A DNA stretch of 64,000 nucleotides from Lates calcarifer (Eukaryota; Chordata; Actinopteri; Centropomidae): the NCBI RefSeq assembly GCF_001640805.2, contig NC_066836.1, positions 1,387,798 to 1,451,797 on the forward strand. The letters run 5' to 3'. Made by a program: the position numbers and the translations under genes. The notes beneath the pieces were generated by a model. It made no database searches. It was not told the origin of the DNA and saw only the letters and a list, made by a program, of their open reading frames with translations. Positions 30,401 through 41,530 of this stretch are shown here, in pieces (position 1 is the stretch's first letter; every line of letters begins with the position of its first letter).

Positions 30401-32839
30401 ACAAACCTCCAGCTGCGTGTCTTTTGTTTCTCGCTGTCAGGACAGATTAGCTCAGACTCACCGTTTGCGGACTTTAGCGTCCTGACTCTCAGCGCTGAAC
30501 GCTTTGATCTCAAACTCCACTGCACATTGCTGCAGACAGAGAGACGAGGCGTCGCCTTCATGTGACATGTTCACTTCATCAATAGCAGCTGATGGTTTGA
30601 ATCTTCAGTCAGGATCTTACCTTGCCGACGTCACTGGGCGCTGGCTGGAGAGCCACTGAGCAAGGCAGGTTGTCAGGAAACTGTGAAAACAAAAACATGT
30701 CAATCATTCAGTCACTGCTTTTATAGCTGGTACAAGCAATCAAACACACTTCACTTTAAAATATCAAACCCTGATCAAGTAAATCAATCACAGATAAAGT
30801 ATATTTGTTGTAATACTGATACAAGATATCAGTGTGTATTTTGTATTTAATACTTAAATAATTATCTCACCACCATCCACAGTTTACTTTAATGTTGTGC
30901 AGCTTTGAGTAGATGATGTATTTCCTCTCAAAAATGTGTTTTTAGTCTCCATACAAGCTACTTGCTATTTCGCTGTGGACATTTGTGCATTTTCCTGCTT
31001 AAACCTGTTTATATTTCATCTCAGTGAGACTTTAAATGTAGGACTATAGCTTGGGATGGAGTATTACTCTGCTGTGTTTCTACTGACTGACTGCTGAACA
31101 CTGAGCTGAGCACCTTCACCCAGCCCGTCTCTGATCAGCTGCTTCTGACTCTCACCTCAAAGAAGAATGGGTAGGCATTTTCTCCCAGCTTGCGCAGCAG
31201 TCGGGCCTGCGTCTTGGTGTGGATTCCTTTCTCACGGTCCTGCAGAGGTGGATACACCTGGCGGGTGGACAGGAACAGCTCCCTGCGGAAGGCGATTCCC
31301 ATCACATCCATATCATCTCTGCCGTAGCGAAAGGTGCAAGACAGGGTGACGAACACTGGAGGGCAGCGGAGAGACAATGTGAATGTCAGGTGTCTTTTTA
31401 ACCAACATGGTAGAAAAAAAACTCATTCTGTTTATCCAAACTGTGCTGAAACACACAGAAGTTCATTTCAAATTCAAGTAGAGATCCCAGAGAAGGACAG
31501 AGACCGTCAGATCTTCATGAGTCACACAAACAGGTGTGCTGTGGAGGTCTGAGCAGCATCAAAAGAACCAGGTTCCCATAAAATATGAGATAAACTGTAT
31601 CCTGAGCCTGGATCAGCGTCCTGTGATGGTGCTGAGTGACGTAAATGAAAAGTGTGTTTGGGTACTGACCTTTCCTCCCCTGCAGAGCCTCCAGGTCAAC
31701 GAGGATGATGCCATCTAGTGGAAGAGAAAAGTCAAAGCTCTTAAGAAAAGAAAAAGTTTTTTTTTTTTTTAAATGATGCTGCAGAGCTGTGGGTTACACT
31801 GTGCACACTACATCTGATCGAGCCTTTTTAGAAAAAATGTAAAAACTTGAGTGCGACTTCTGGTTTCTGTCCTGATGGTGGAGGATTGTTGTTGTCTTTT
31901 GGACGAACTCACCCACTGGATCAACACAGTCCACATGGTCGACAAAGTCTCTCTTCCCCATGTAGACTGCGACCTGAGGCAGGAGGAAAGGCACGTCTGT
32001 AAATCCTTTGCATGCAGGGTATTTACACACTTCATGAAACTAGATTTAATGCTTCGTAAGAACTCAATAAGAAAATGGAGATTTGATTGGAATTTGATTT
32101 GTAATTTGATTAGTTAATAAATTACCAAAAAGTATTTATCAAACAATGGCAATTAATTTCAACGCTCTCTGACACAGGGTCAACAAAAACTGAACATCAT
32201 CAGCATCACACAGGTCAGGTTTCCTGCAGACCTGTTGCACTGGACTGCTTTAGATTGTAAAGGTGTTCCTAATAAACTGGCAACACAAAAGCAGAGTGAT
32301 GTTATCAGCTGTAATCTGACATAAAGCTGTCAATCACACACGTGGCTCAGTGCAGCTCACGTTGTTGTGACTTTGTGTTGACCTCCTGAGGATCAGTCAG
32401 ACGATCAGCTGAACTGCTTTACTGAATTAAACGCAGCGAGACGGAAAATTTTACTCAAAGGCAAACATCTGTACACTAATCCACTTTATCTGATGTCACT
32501 ATCATTACTGCTCAACAGGTCTGAGTAATAACCATTTAAAAAGACAAGGATGGTGATAGCAGGTTGGTCATCAGGGGTTATGAATCATGTAAAGCATATC
32601 ATGTGCCTGCAATCTAAGATATTATATGTAATATTTTCCTTTTCCTCATGGCCGTTCAAAGATTTATCTGAGACACTGCAGGTTTAGCAGCAGTTAGGAG
32701 GGGTGGCTAGAGGGTGACTTTTATCCTTCATGTGAGGAGTTTCCCTTGTTTCCAGTCTTGGAAATCGATTCCTCTGAGATGTTTCACTCACCGACTTGTC
32801 CTTGCAGACCTTCTTGAAAACAATGTTTTTTGGACTCAT
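21444..32839 (-). CDS. sag: S-arrestin (rod/pineal visual arrestin)
   Basis: Binds light-activated phosphorylated rhodopsin in photoreceptors and stops transducin signalling. Coding exons in transcript order: 32839-32792, 31973-31913, 31714-31670, 31355-31156, 30680-30621, 30529-30462, 30266-30131, 29700-29616, 29484-29412, 23561-23424, 23320-23243, 22850-22836, 22481-22429, 22270-22261, 21570-21444. Every phase closes to give 398 aa. Diagnostic stretches are [18 protein letters not shown] near the N terminus, [49 protein letters not shown] and the very conserved [19 protein letters not shown] (lariat-loop region), then [26 protein letters not shown] and the AVKES junction resemble S-arrestin. 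A cone arrestin (arr3) is less likely because the tail lacks its features, but fish paralogue assignment (saga/sagb) is not possible here. The 5.85-kb intron 23562-29411 contains two TRIM genes. The start is the first ATG of the second exon, and a short 5' untranslated exon probably ends at 35281. Confidence 0.93.
23777..23782 (-). terminator. Poly(A) signal of the downstream TRIM copy
   Basis: AATAAA on the minus strand inside a conserved string (gccca..-aatcactttattta) that recurs at 26608-26613 after the second TRIM gene, so the two copies share homologous 3' ends. Another AATAAA at 24144-24149 is closer to the stop codon. Confidence 0.5.
24451..25833 (-). CDS. TRIM35-like E3 ubiquitin ligase, copy 1 (inside a sag intron)
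   Basis: Intronless TRIM protein of 460 aa. Predicted to ubiquitinate target proteins and to recognise ligands through its SPRY domain. A C3HC4 RING spans about 11-50 (CPVC..., HSFCKGC, CPLC). A B-box type 2 runs about 88-119 ([22 protein letters not shown]). A long charged coiled coil (about 130-255) has an [18 protein letters not shown] run, and a PRY-SPRY domain (about 285-460) follows with [20 protein letters not shown] and [12 protein letters not shown]. This RING/B-box/coiled-coil/SPRY layout fits the multicopy fish TRIM35-like or zinc-binding protein A33-like group. Orthology to one named TRIM cannot be decided. It lies on the same strand as its host gene sag, and its 3' end is within about 200 bp of a sag exon. 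No frameshift or stop is seen, so it looks functional. Confidence 0.92.
   Translation of the reverse strand: MASHSEEDLLCPVCCDIFKDPVILWCCHSFCKGCLQSWWTQKVIHECPLCKKISSQGELPCNLALKNLCESILQRRDRRYSAGSERLCSLHSEKLRLFCLDHQQPVCLVCRDSEKHSNHRFRPIDEAARQHKKELQETLESLKKKLKSLEEVKVEFDQTAEHIKVQARHTERQIKEQFKKLHQFLEEEEEARMAALREEEEQKSQMMKEKMEALSREIAALSHTVRATEDELRAEDVSFLNNYKAAVERVQQRPLLEDHQLLSGALIDQAKHLGNLTFNIWNKMKDMVSYSPVVLDPNSAHPELSLSEDLTAVRQEVKQQLPDNPERFDLYTSVLGSEGFNSGTHSWDVEVGDNPDWSLGVAAESVQRKEAILSGLWSVWFCDGKYRTFSSSLRSTVLAVKKKLHRIKVNLDWEDGKLSFSDPDTDTHIHTFTHTFTDRLFPYFNTWSELPLTVLPVSVR
25065..25079 (+). promoter_or_regulatory. Candidate CTCF core motif inside TRIM copy 1
   Basis: CCAGCAGGGGGCGCT fits every position of the usual vertebrate CTCF core (CCASYAGRKGGCRS). 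It lies in the coiled-coil coding region, where it encodes part of QQRPLLED, so it could be a coding coincidence. Confidence 0.3.
26608..26613 (-). terminator. Poly(A) signal of TRIM copy 2
   Basis: AATAAA on the minus strand, about 540 bp after the stop codon. The surrounding string is homologous to the 3' end of TRIM copy 1 at 23777. Confidence 0.5.
27152..28597 (-). CDS. TRIM35-like E3 ubiquitin ligase, copy 2 (inside the same sag intron)
   Basis: Intronless TRIM protein of 481 aa, a tandem duplicate of the neighbouring copy in the same orientation. It has RING ([16 protein letters not shown]), B-box 2, coiled coil and PRY-SPRY ([32 protein letters not shown]) in the same order. From the middle of the coiled coil to the start of PRY ([11 protein letters not shown] to YSPVVLDPN) about 130 residues are identical to copy 1. 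The RING linker and SPRY variable loops differ strongly, and the C terminus is about 20 residues longer (ending DKLDLNNSE). That pattern suggests gene conversion of the core, or selection for new SPRY specificity. The two copies also share a 3'-flank poly(A) string and a 'ttgaagaggcagt' string upstream (25986 and 28710), so the duplication unit is about 2.2-2.7 kb. Confidence 0.92.
   Translation of the reverse strand: MTSRLEKDLCCPVCQDIFKDPVILSCCHSFCKGCLQSWWTDRVLHDCPVCKRRSSKDFPYCNFVLRNLCESLSQERDRRYSAGSERLCSLHSEKLRLFCLDHQQPVCLVCRDSEKHSNHRFRPVDEAARRHKKELQWTLEPLKKKLKSLEEVKVKFDQTAEHIKVQAQHTERQIKEQFKKLHQFLEEEEEARMAALREEEEQKSQMMKEKMEALSREIAALSHTVRATEDELRAEDVSFLNNYKAAVERVQQRPLLEDHQLLSGALIDQAKHLGNLTFNIWNKMKDMVSYSPVVLDPNTARSELSLSEDLTAVRCGEEQQLPDNPERLRCSRCSVLGSEGFSSGTHSWYVVVGDNPDWEVGVFSESVQRKGHLWSGLWTIRFSDGKYKAHSTLHYSTVFHLKKKLHRIRVNLDWEGGKLQFFDPDTDTLIYTFTDTFTDRVFPYIWNMTNLMLKILPVKVSVTVHTGRDVVTDKLDLNNSE
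27829..27843 (+). promoter_or_regulatory. Candidate CTCF core motif inside TRIM copy 2
   Basis: Same 15-bp CTCF-like core as in copy 1, in the same orientation, within the identical coiled-coil coding block. Occupancy is unknown. Confidence 0.3.
29266..29326 (+). mobile_element. LINE/SINE 3' tail fragment
   Basis: The string 'gtaatttccccgagggagtc' followed by 'gggatcaataaagtc' and a degenerate short tandem 'agtcta agtctg' end resembles the 3' tail of L2/CR1-type LINEs and SINEs that share it. Only the tail is present. It lies in the TRIM-containing intron of sag, about 90 bp downstream of a sag exon. Confidence 0.6.
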
Positions 32840-32874
32840 GTTGGTGCAGATCGAGGGCAGCGAGTCAGCAGTGC

Positions 32875-35280
32875 CTGAGAGGAAGAACGAGACGGATTAA
32901 AAACCTTCAAACATGTTACAGTCGAAGCTCTGATCATGTGTTTCTCTGTTACAAACAGAAGTTTCATTTAATCTGACATAAACTGCTATTCTAACTACAT
33001 TTAAAGTAACACATTTGGAGTTGACGTCATTTGAAAGGTGTAGAGCAATGCCGGCAAAATACACCTGCATAAGTTAAAGTCAGCATTTGTCCCTCATGTG
33101 ACGACAACTTTATACATTCAACAGTGCATAATACAACTTAAATAACAATACACATTGAACAAGAAATGGCCCTGACTGTAGTCAAAGCCTTGAACCTGAG
33201 CACAAAAGATACAACTAACAGACGGAGGCACTGATCCAAAACAATCACAGCAACAACACTCAAATAACCCCAAACAAACTACTGTTTATCCCACAAAGAC
33301 TGATGTTCAGGCTTCTCATGTGTAACCAGTGAACAAATGGTGCCACTTTGTAACATTAGTGAAGGTTAGATTAAGCTGACCAGATGACAAAATGAAGCTA
33401 GCTAGCTAAGTGGTCTTGTTTGGTTTAAGACTCTCTCATCAATGGCAGAGCAAGCAAATAGTCAATTAATCCATTGGCTAATGGGCAGAAAAATAATCAA
33501 ATATTTTGGTAGTAAATTGGATATCTATAGATCTGAGACAGATCAGAAATATTTGAACTGAAACATAGTGATCTCAAACTGGGCACACTTCCTTTTTATT
33601 CTTTAACAGGGCAGTAAAACTGATTTGTGCGGGTGGTTAGAACCTGGATTTCTTCCTGTTTCACGTATAAAGAGTGTGAATCTATTCTGGGAGGGAATCA
33701 CAGAAAACAGAGAGTAGTCAGAGAATCATCAGTTTTCTTCAGTCTCCAGAGGTAGTAAACTCCTGATAGTTACTTCACTGTAGGCTCGACTTATTTTTGA
33801 TAAATGTGAACAAATACAGGACAAAAACAATGACACTCAAGTTGTACCCACAATACAACTCTTCACATGAGTGAATTTTAATGTAGCATTACCCAAAAGG
33901 TCTTGCAGACCTTGAGGTGGTCGTCAAACATGGCGACCCTAACCCAAACTTTCTCTTATTCGTAGCAGTAGCAGCCAAAATCTGCTTATTTAAACGTCTG
34001 CTAAGCTTCACGTTAAGCCTTCGGCTCTGTACCTGTGAATGTGCACCTCCGAAATATTCACACCTGAACTTCCACATCGATATCTGTCGCCCGATACAAC
34101 GTCTTCGTGTTTCTAAAGAACAGTAACAACCTACGGCTTTCAGTGGAACTACTTTTAACAAAGAAATAGTCCCAATGAAAACTGTTCAAAGCGCGTTCTG
34201 TGGATTACCAAGACTAACCTGTAAATGTAACCTAACTGTAAATGGTTGTTTCTGCTTCAATTTTAACCCTTTTTTAAATTCACGTGAGATCCGAAAAAAA
34301 CGAAATTAATTTCCCCTCTAATGTGCTATGGCGGAGGTACAAAAAACAGAGCCAAAAACACCAACACCTGTATCTGCGGTCATCGTCAAAGATGGAGCTT
34401 TAGCGCCCTCCGGTGGCTCGAATATGAACTACATATCAATTATTAGACTAATTAAATACGACATAGTAATTTTGTCCTAGAAATGTATTTCTTTTTTTTT
34501 TTTTAATCAAGGCCCATGCAAGAAGTGCTGCTGATATAAGTGAAAACAAAATCAGCTTTAGTATATGTGAACAAAACAGAATATTTGAATAGATGAATGA
34601 TTTCCTCTTGAATTAATTGAGTTGAGATGACAGCAGATTTAACTGAACGTCTTAATCCTGTTAAAACAGTCTCAGATGTGTTTCACTTCTCCCCACAAAC
34701 TAACTTCATCTCTTTTCAAAAATTTGGAATCAACCATTTAAAAAAAGAGAAAAAATATCAATGATAGTTTTACAGATCACATAATATTTTCAGGAAACTG
34801 GTGTTCACAAGTGGGAAAGACTGCATTCAAAGGCAGGTGTTCTTAAAACAAAAAGGTCATAGAAAATTACAACTGTATATTTCTGTTATTTTCACATCTG
34901 TGCTTACACCTGGATTTATATACATTTCTCTTTTATTCTTCCAGCTTGCTTCCTTTGGCTGCAAAAACATCTCCATCCCAGGTCACGTCTAATCAAGTCA
35001 AGGCCAGAATATCACATTTACATTGACATTTATCTCATGAAATGAACAATCTTTCCTTAACTTCTCTGAGTCTTTCTGTTTGGTACTGAGTTGAAGTAAT
35101 ACTATTGTCATGAAAAACATTTAGAAACACATTTAGATTCAATGAACACAACATACAAATCAACTTCTTTCAAGGATTTCCCACAGATACACAAATACTT
35201 TCTTGGTTCTAGTGATGAGATGCTATGTTAGATTTTCAGAACAGAAACAGAGAAGCTGTGTTAGAGTGAGAATGACTCAC
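32875..35280 (-). other. First intron of sag
   Basis: About 2.4 kb between the inferred untranslated exon and the exon with the sag ATG (acceptor TTCCTCTCAG before 32874). No other gene is seen. It holds a CTCF-like motif at 34401 and homopolymer runs. Confidence 0.5.
34401..34417 (-). promoter_or_regulatory. Candidate CTCF-like site in sag intron 1
   Basis: TAGCGCCCTCCGGTGGC differs at two positions from the extended CTCF site TAGCGCCCCCTGGTGGC. Prediction only. Confidence 0.25.
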
Positions 35281-35345
35281 CTGTGTCACAGAGATGGAAG
35301 GTGTGCTGATGAATCAGAGGAGGAGAAGCTCTATATGTAAACACC
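35281..35345 (-). promoter_or_regulatory. Putative sag promoter and untranslated first exon
   Basis: On the minus strand a TATA-like CATATAG (35332-35338) lies about 50 bp before a good donor (GACACAG|GTGAGT, exon end 35281). This would give a very short 5' untranslated exon spliced to the exon holding the sag ATG. An inverted CCAAT (CTGATTGG, about 35382) lies upstream. A TAATCT string (about 35550) fits the Crx/Otx core expected for a photoreceptor gene. Confidence 0.35.
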
Positions 35346-35554
35346 TGCTGTCCATCACAGCCTCCGTCAGCTCCGTCAGCCAATCAGGTGACCCGGCTGT
35401 GAACTTTGACCAACCCCCCCCCAATGCTCAACACCCTCCAGCCCACACAGACCACAACATCCAGACAGGACAGACAGACGTGGACTTCCTGTGAATGAGC
35501 CGACTGAGAGGATTGAAGCTGGTTCCCCCTCAGTCAGCACAACAGACCCAGATT

Positions 35555-35578
35555 AGAGAGAGAGAGAGAGAGAGAGAG
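35555..35578. repeat. (AG)n microsatellite
   Basis: Uninterrupted AG dinucleotides, about 12 units, upstream of the putative sag promoter. Confidence 0.9.
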
Positions 35579-36222
35579 TTTATGGGTAATTGCAGCCTCT
35601 CATGCTTGTCTACTTTTTCCAATTTCTGTTCTTTATATGCTTCATTTTTTGTTTGAATTAATCAACATCAGCATTTGGAACAGCTGAAATTATTACAGGT
35701 TTTCCAATTTGGAACAAATCACAGGAAGAACAGAGAGTACTGTATGAGTTTATTCAGTGGAGTTAATACTAACAATGAAAATATGACTAGTTCATCAATA
35801 AATAAAAAAATGTAAAGGTGTATTTGGGACGGAGGGTGGACGGTCTTTGGGCGGAGCCTGGTTAGCTGTTTCCCCCTGTTCCAGTCTTTATGCTAAGCTA
35901 GGCTAACTACCAACCATCTAAAGTTTTCTCTCTCAGAAAGAAGGACACAAATTTCCTAAAACACTGTGATTAGACTAATACAGTCACAGGCAGGAAGTGG
36001 AGGGAAATTAAACATCTCTTTGTTTGGCTGAAAGGAAGCAGCAGCTGTAAACTGTGAGTTCATCACGTCTGAATGTCGTCGGTCTAAACTGTAAATGATC
36101 AGAGGAAGGTTTGTTTCAGTGTGAACAGGCAGAAAAACTAAAGGAAAGAAGTTCAGACTTTTGACATCCAGAGTTTGTCCAGACACAGACTGAAGGTTGA
36201 GCAGCAGGTTTGATCCAGTCCA

Positions 36223-36224
<2 letters not shown>

Positions 36225-36264
<40 letters not shown>
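36225..36264. repeat. (GT)n microsatellite
   Basis: About 20 uninterrupted GT units. Confidence 0.95.
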
Positions 36265-36265
<1 letters not shown>

Positions 36266-36387
36266 CCTATAGATAGAGTGAGGCTGTGGAGCTTTAATCC
36301 ACTGTTCTGCCTGTCAGCAGGTGTCAGACAGAGGTGGATTACTGCCCTGCACCGAATTAATCATCATTATTACACAGGAGATTACAG

Positions 36388-36393
<6 letters not shown>

Positions 36394-36421
<28 letters not shown>
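36394..36421. repeat. (CA)n microsatellite
   Basis: About 14 CA units preceded by GCGCG. Together with the GT tract 130 bp to the left it forms an inverted dinucleotide pair that could base-pair. Confidence 0.95.
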
Positions 36422-36425
<4 letters not shown>

Positions 36426-36528
36426 GCACATGCAAGAGCAATATGGTTGTCACAGTTTTCTTTAGTTTTTAATTGACTTTGAGCAAACACAAAAACACAC
36501 TCACTCATTTTTTTAATGTAACACAAAC

Positions 36529-36534
36529 TTTATT
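36529..36534 (-). terminator. Poly(A) signal of the claudin gene
   Basis: TTTATT on the plus strand (AATAAA on the coding strand), about 385 bp after the claudin stop codon at 36919-36921. Confidence 0.6.
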
Positions 36535-36677
36535 CAGAAACACAATCATCAACAATCATCTACAAAGATTCATCTGCTCCAATGATTTAGATTTAGATTC
36601 ATGATTTCATCTCAAAAACTCTTCAAAACAAATAAGAAACTAAACTGAACAAAATTCTGCAGAGGACATGTTGTGTA

Positions 36678-36752
36678 CAGTGTGTATAAGTGTGTACAGT
36701 GTGTATAAGTGTGTACAGTGTGTATAAGTGTGTACAGTGTGTATACATGTGT
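36678..36752. repeat. 19-bp minisatellite
   Basis: Nearly perfect tandem copies (about four) of cagtgtgtataagtgtgta, in the 3' UTR region of the claudin gene. Confidence 0.9.
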
Positions 36753-36874
36753 GTGTGTGTGTAGTTTGTGGGTCTGTTCTCTTAAAGGTTAAAAGTTTAG
36801 TTTACATTAATCAGGAGGTAAAGTTTGGGCTGAGCCTTCAGAAAATAATAGAAGTCTATAGAGTACAGGCAGAA

Positions 36875-36876
<2 letters not shown>

Positions 36877-36918
<42 letters not shown>
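36877..36918. repeat. (GT)n microsatellite abutting the claudin stop codon
   Basis: About 20 GT units (CA on the transcript) that begin at the base after the claudin TGA, so the 3' UTR starts with a CA tract. Confidence 0.95.
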
Positions 36919-36919
<1 letters not shown>

Positions 36920-39900
36920 CAGACGTAAGCTCGGGCTGAATCTGGATCTGACTTTGCTGTAGCTGTGTAGACCTTCTGTGGTGGGTTTCCATAGTAACCT
37001 CTGCAAAACAAGAGAGAGCAAATTTATAGAGACAACATGATGCGTTATGATGTTTAGATATAAATCATATAAAACTGTACAGACACTTGTTTTATCACGG
37101 TCAGTGCTAGAAAGTAACTGAACATGAACTTAGCTCAGTTCGTCATAAGTTGCCTGAATATTTCCACACAATTTATCATCAACAAATAAAATATGATGCA
37201 AAAAAAAGCAGAGTGGTGAAGAGAGAGGACGGAGAAAGAGTGGTTAAAAAAACAGAACAAAGGTCAGGTGAGGGTGTGTGTGCACTGACCCTTTCTTGCC
37301 ACCAGCTGACGTTCTTTTACAGGCGCTGCAGAGAAGAGCTCCACCCAGAATGGCCAGAGAGGATCCACCCCATCCCATGTAGAGACCAGCACCCAGCTCG
37401 AACCTGCAAACACACACCACAGCGTCACACAACACCCACGATAACTCATCTGAAACCAGACACATACACTTACACAGGGCTGTACTGTGTCTGAAGGACG
37501 AATCTTTTCATGTTTCACTGACTCTTTAAACTGCAGAAATCTACACACCTCCTGATACTAAGTTTTCATTTAATTCACTCACTTCACGCCGCCGAAGAAC
37601 GGGTTGTTGAAGTCTTCAACGACCCTGAAGGCGTACCAGGAACAAGCGATCATACAGCACAGACCTGCAAACACACAACAAACATCAACACAACATGTTG
37701 AGAGTTTTAAATCTGTGTTCTTTCCTCTCTGACCTGTGCTGATGATTATTAGATAGGACAGATCAGAGACAGTGTTTCCTGGTCTGCTGCCATCTGAATT
37801 TGCTGTAATGATTGTTTTTTTAAAGTGATGGATCACTGGCTGAAGAAGAACTCGTTAAGTCTTGGTGCTGATGAGGTCAAAGATTCAGGTCTTTCTTTCG
37901 TCAGTTTCTCAGGAAATAATATTTGAATCTTGAAGCACAGCTTTCTAGGTCACCTGTAGATATTTTGTGGCGTCATGACAAAATGGAAATAACATCTGAA
38001 ATAAAAGAATGAAATAAAAACATAAAAGTGATTGAAGAAAAGGAGGAAGTGGAAGTAATATGTGTGTATACAGGACTCAGCTGTACAGCTGCAGTCACTC
38101 ATTAACTAAATGACTTCTAATGATCATAAAACACTGCTTCGCCTCTTTATGAGTCTCTGAGAGTTCAAATAAAATCAGACGTTATATGATCCTGACATCT
38201 TTATGATTATTATTATTCATTATAATTATATTTCTCTCTTGTTATTTGTCTTAAATGTGCTACAGTACTTTGCCTACAGGATAAAAAACACTTCCTCCTA
38301 TTTCAAATTAAAAACCGACACATCACACATCTTCCTCTCGTTTTCCTGCTCGAGGATGAAAACACCTGTAAGTTACATTTTCAGTGTCCTGCTGCAGTCA
38401 TTTTACAGTGTGGAGAAACAGATTGTACAGCTTTGTTTATGTCACACGCTCAGTGTTAATCCATCACAGCTTTTACTGCTGTAAATGAAACTTCACAACA
38501 TGTCTGGATTGTTCTGGACAGAGGAGACTGTTCTGAAACTCCTTGTTGAAGGAGACTCAGTGTGAGTTGAGAAACTCACCTGCGAGCACGCTCATGATTC
38601 CTCCGGTGACGGCGAGCTTGGCCTTGGACTGGTCGGTGGCCGAGCCGATCTTGATGCACTTGAGTCCGAGCATGGCCACGATCATGGTGCCGAGGCCGAG
38701 CAGCAGACAGATGATCATCAGAGCCCGACACGCCTGGATGTGAGCTGCACAGAGAGGGACAGATGTTATCACCACATCACTGAACCATCAACAGACTGAA
38801 TCATTTTAGAATCTAATGGCACCAGACAGAAAAAAGACAGTGGATTTGATACAAATGACCAGAGTCTCTGCTCTGTTCATGGAAATAATATCAACTCCAG
38901 TGTGACACAAAAGAGCTGAAGAAAGATGTGTCTTAATTTAAAATGAATAATGAAAAATGACACTGAGCTGAGATAAAGACTGGACTGGAACCTTTAAACA
39001 TAAATCCTGACTGAAGCAAACAAAAACTAGTATCTGTGCCATATTTTATGTATTAATGTCATTTTTCAAGAAAAACATTATAATCAGAATAAATCCATAA
39101 TATTGTGACAAAATGGAAATAAAATGTGATTTAGCTTTAAGACAAATCTTTATCAAACAACATCGGAGCTCTGTGGATTTACACACACACACACATACAC
39201 ACACCTGTTAGAAACACTGACTGATGAACACTTGTTTAACTTCTTGTTTAAAGTGTTTGAAGAAAAGGAGGAAGTGGAAGTATTGTGTGTGTGTGTGTGT
39301 GTGTGTGTGTACAGGACCCAGCTGTACAGCTGCAGTCACTCATTGACTAAATGACTTCTAATGATCATAAAAAGCTGCCGCGCCTCTTTATGGGAGTTTC
39401 AGGACAAACAGTGAGGGGGTTTCCATGTCGTATAAAAATGACCACACTGACCAGTTCTTAACTGAAACAGGTGCAATATTTAAGATTATTGTTTTCTCCA
39501 GTGCGTCAAACTAAGTCTTTTCTAAATCGAGCTGTCTGACCGATCACAGACTTTTATTTTCAGCTGGTAAAACAACAAACTCCTCTTCAGTTCAAACTCA
39601 CAGAGTTTTATTGAAAACACTAATGGAAACTCAAAAATCTAAAAAGATCCCAAACATGGGCTGAACTTTGGGGACATGTGTTCAAAGTGTGTTAAAGTTG
39701 AGGTTTAACCAGTCGACCTAAACAGGAATAATCTACGACCAAATAAAATGACTTCTTAAAGCCAAGTGTAGACGTAACCTGAATAAATACAGATTCAACT
39801 GAGTGAAGACAAACTAACATGAAAATAAAGCAACACTGGACTCAGCAGGCGTTTCCCTCCATCTTACTGTCAGTGGAGGAGGAAGCTCAAAATGGCGTCC

Positions 39901-40618
39901 AGAGGATCAGCTTATACGACACATTGTGGGAGGAAAAACAAATCTCCTGACAAACGAACTTCACTGTTGTTAAGTATGAAATAAAAAGAATCACATTGTG
40001 AGTGGAGATGATGAGGTGGTCGTGTTTTCTGTCCAAACTCTGGTTGATCTTCATTTGATTTTTAGGCGGGAAACTCCTCACTTCCACCAACCTTTGGACG
40101 ACTAATTCAGAGACGGTGCCACATGGCAGGTTGGCCTACTTTCTGTGGGTTTGATAAGCTACTGAACAGAAGAATTAAAATAAGGTTCAACAGAGTTAAA
40201 AGTGGTGGGGATGTAATGGTTGGCATTAGCTGTATTTTTGACGTACTTGCTTTCAAATCCTGAACTTGGGTTCATCACTGATTAATGATGAATTAGTTCA
40301 TGTCTAACATTAGTACTCTGTACTCTAACTGTGTACGAATATGTCCCTTATTTTAGAAAGGAAAAGTTTTAAAACTCAGTGGGTCATTGTTCTAGTCTCA
40401 CCTGGGAGGCCGAGTAGCGACTCAAAGTCCCGACACTCGGCGATGCCGGCGCTGTTCTCAGCGCAGGAGTGCCACAAGTTTTCAAACTGCCTCTGGGAGA
40501 TGATAACGCTGCCGGACACGGTGGAAATCTTCCAGTAGTCGTTGGCCAGCGCTGCTCCGGTGACCAGCCAGCTGATTATACACATGATGAACCCAGTCGC
40601 TTCCAAAGCCGTCGACAT
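36919..40618 (-). CDS. Claudin, claudin-15/claudin-10-like
   Basis: Tight-junction tetraspan protein that forms paracellular barriers or ion pores between epithelial cells. Coding exons in transcript order: 40618-40402, 38744-38580, 37664-37583, 37403-37290, 37000-36919. Phases close and give 219 aa. The first extracellular loop has the claudin signature W29...NLW (47-49)-C52-C62, with NLW replacing GLW. HIQACRALM opens transmembrane helix 2. The C terminus ends ARAYV, a PDZ-binding motif. The five-exon structure and residues such as CRALMI, CSWYAF and KFELGAGLYMGW fit the claudin-15/-10 branch, whose members often form cation- or anion-selective pores. I cannot choose a fish paralogue name. 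An in-frame ATG lies upstream at 40669, but MSTALEATGF (40618) matches family starts. Two related intronic segments flank exon 2. Confidence 0.88.
38029..38160. repeat. Duplicated intronic segment, copy A (claudin intron 2)
   Basis: About 130 bp, including gaagaaaaggaggaagtgga, cagctgtacagctgcagtca and ctaatgatcataaaa strings that recur in the same order at 39258-39395. Here the GT tract is only a short GTGTGTAT. Conserved contents include two E-box-like CAGCTG and an ETS-like GGAAGT. Confidence 0.8.
39258..39395. repeat. Duplicated intronic segment, copy B (claudin intron 1)
   Basis: Direct repeat of copy A on the other side of claudin exon 2. Apart from expansion of the GT tract and a few substitutions the two copies are nearly the same. 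More diverged similarity (gacaaaatggaaataa) extends outward at 37978 and 39109. Confidence 0.8.
39284..39310. repeat. (GT)n microsatellite inside copy B
   Basis: About 13 GT units that are largely missing from copy A of the duplicated segment. Confidence 0.9.
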
Positions 40619-41219
40619 GATGGCAACTTTTCCAGAAAACTCTTGAGGTGAAAAAACAGAGACGGGCACAGGAAATCCAACCGAAAAGAAAATGAGGCCT
40701 TCAGGTCGAACCTTTACTGAAGGCGATGAAAGAGTCTCAGGGCGCAGGGCTCGGTCTTCTGAGATAAAACCTTCACAATGAATTCAGGAGCAGTTTGGGT
40801 TGTTGGAGACACTGGTCTCTGTCCTTCAGTTAATTCTTGTTAAGCTGACGTCTGTGGCTCTAGCAGGAGGACTTTACACTCTGCCAGGGGCCATAAACTG
40901 CCGGGAGCCGCTCCCTGTTGTCCCCCCCCTCACCACCCACTGGTACTGATCACCATGATGATGACAGTGAGTCTTCAGCCACACCTTGGACAACCCTGAA
41001 ACCATCCACGGCTCTGAATACAAACTGTATGATGACAGGAGTCCTGCGTGGCCCTGAAGTCATATATATAAACAAACACCTGAGTCAGCACAGTGAACCT
41101 CAGCCACAACACGGTGCTGTACCGGGTTCAGAGATGCTGCTGAACACCTGGTCGTGGGTGGAGTATTTCTAGTGATTAAAAGGACATTTCCACTTGGTGG
41201 GCTTTCTGTTGCTTTGGTA

Positions 41220-41530
41220 CGACAGTGACTTTAGGTCATTGCTAAGGCTTTTGACATAGTTGTTGGGGTGTCAGAGAGAGGCTGAGTGTGCAGTGTGGTT
41301 GCTGTGGGGCATTTCTTCGTGGTTGGTGGTGTCTTCAGGGTCTAACTGAGCTCTCTGCAGGATGTTTGGATCGCTCACTGATAATTGCAGCTACGTGTTT
41401 GTTAGGACGTCGCAGAGAGATGCTTGCTGCAGTAAAGGTTACTTAGGTAGTTGGGTAGTGGGTAATGGGGTATTAAGGTGGTTGCTAGGATACAGTAGGT
41501 TGTTGCTAAGGTGATTCTGTATAGCTACTT
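41220..41530. repeat. Degenerate GGTTGCTARG-rich repeat zone
   Basis: Irregular repetition of 'gttgctaagg'/'gttgctagga'-like words (for example 41478-41515). These resemble a dispersed fish simple repeat and RFX/X-box half-sites. Edges are approximate. Confidence 0.4.

Larger units (their letters stand above)
35382..36528. other. Spacer between sag 5' end and claudin 3' end
   Basis: About 1.1 kb of non-coding DNA with an (AG)n tract (35555-35578), a (GT)n tract (36225-36264) and a (CA)n tract (36394-36421). No gene is recognised. Confidence 0.6.

Noticed and set aside
34801..34992. Small plus-strand frame in sag intron 1
   Set aside because: Hydrophobic by chance in AT-rich DNA; no conserved motif.
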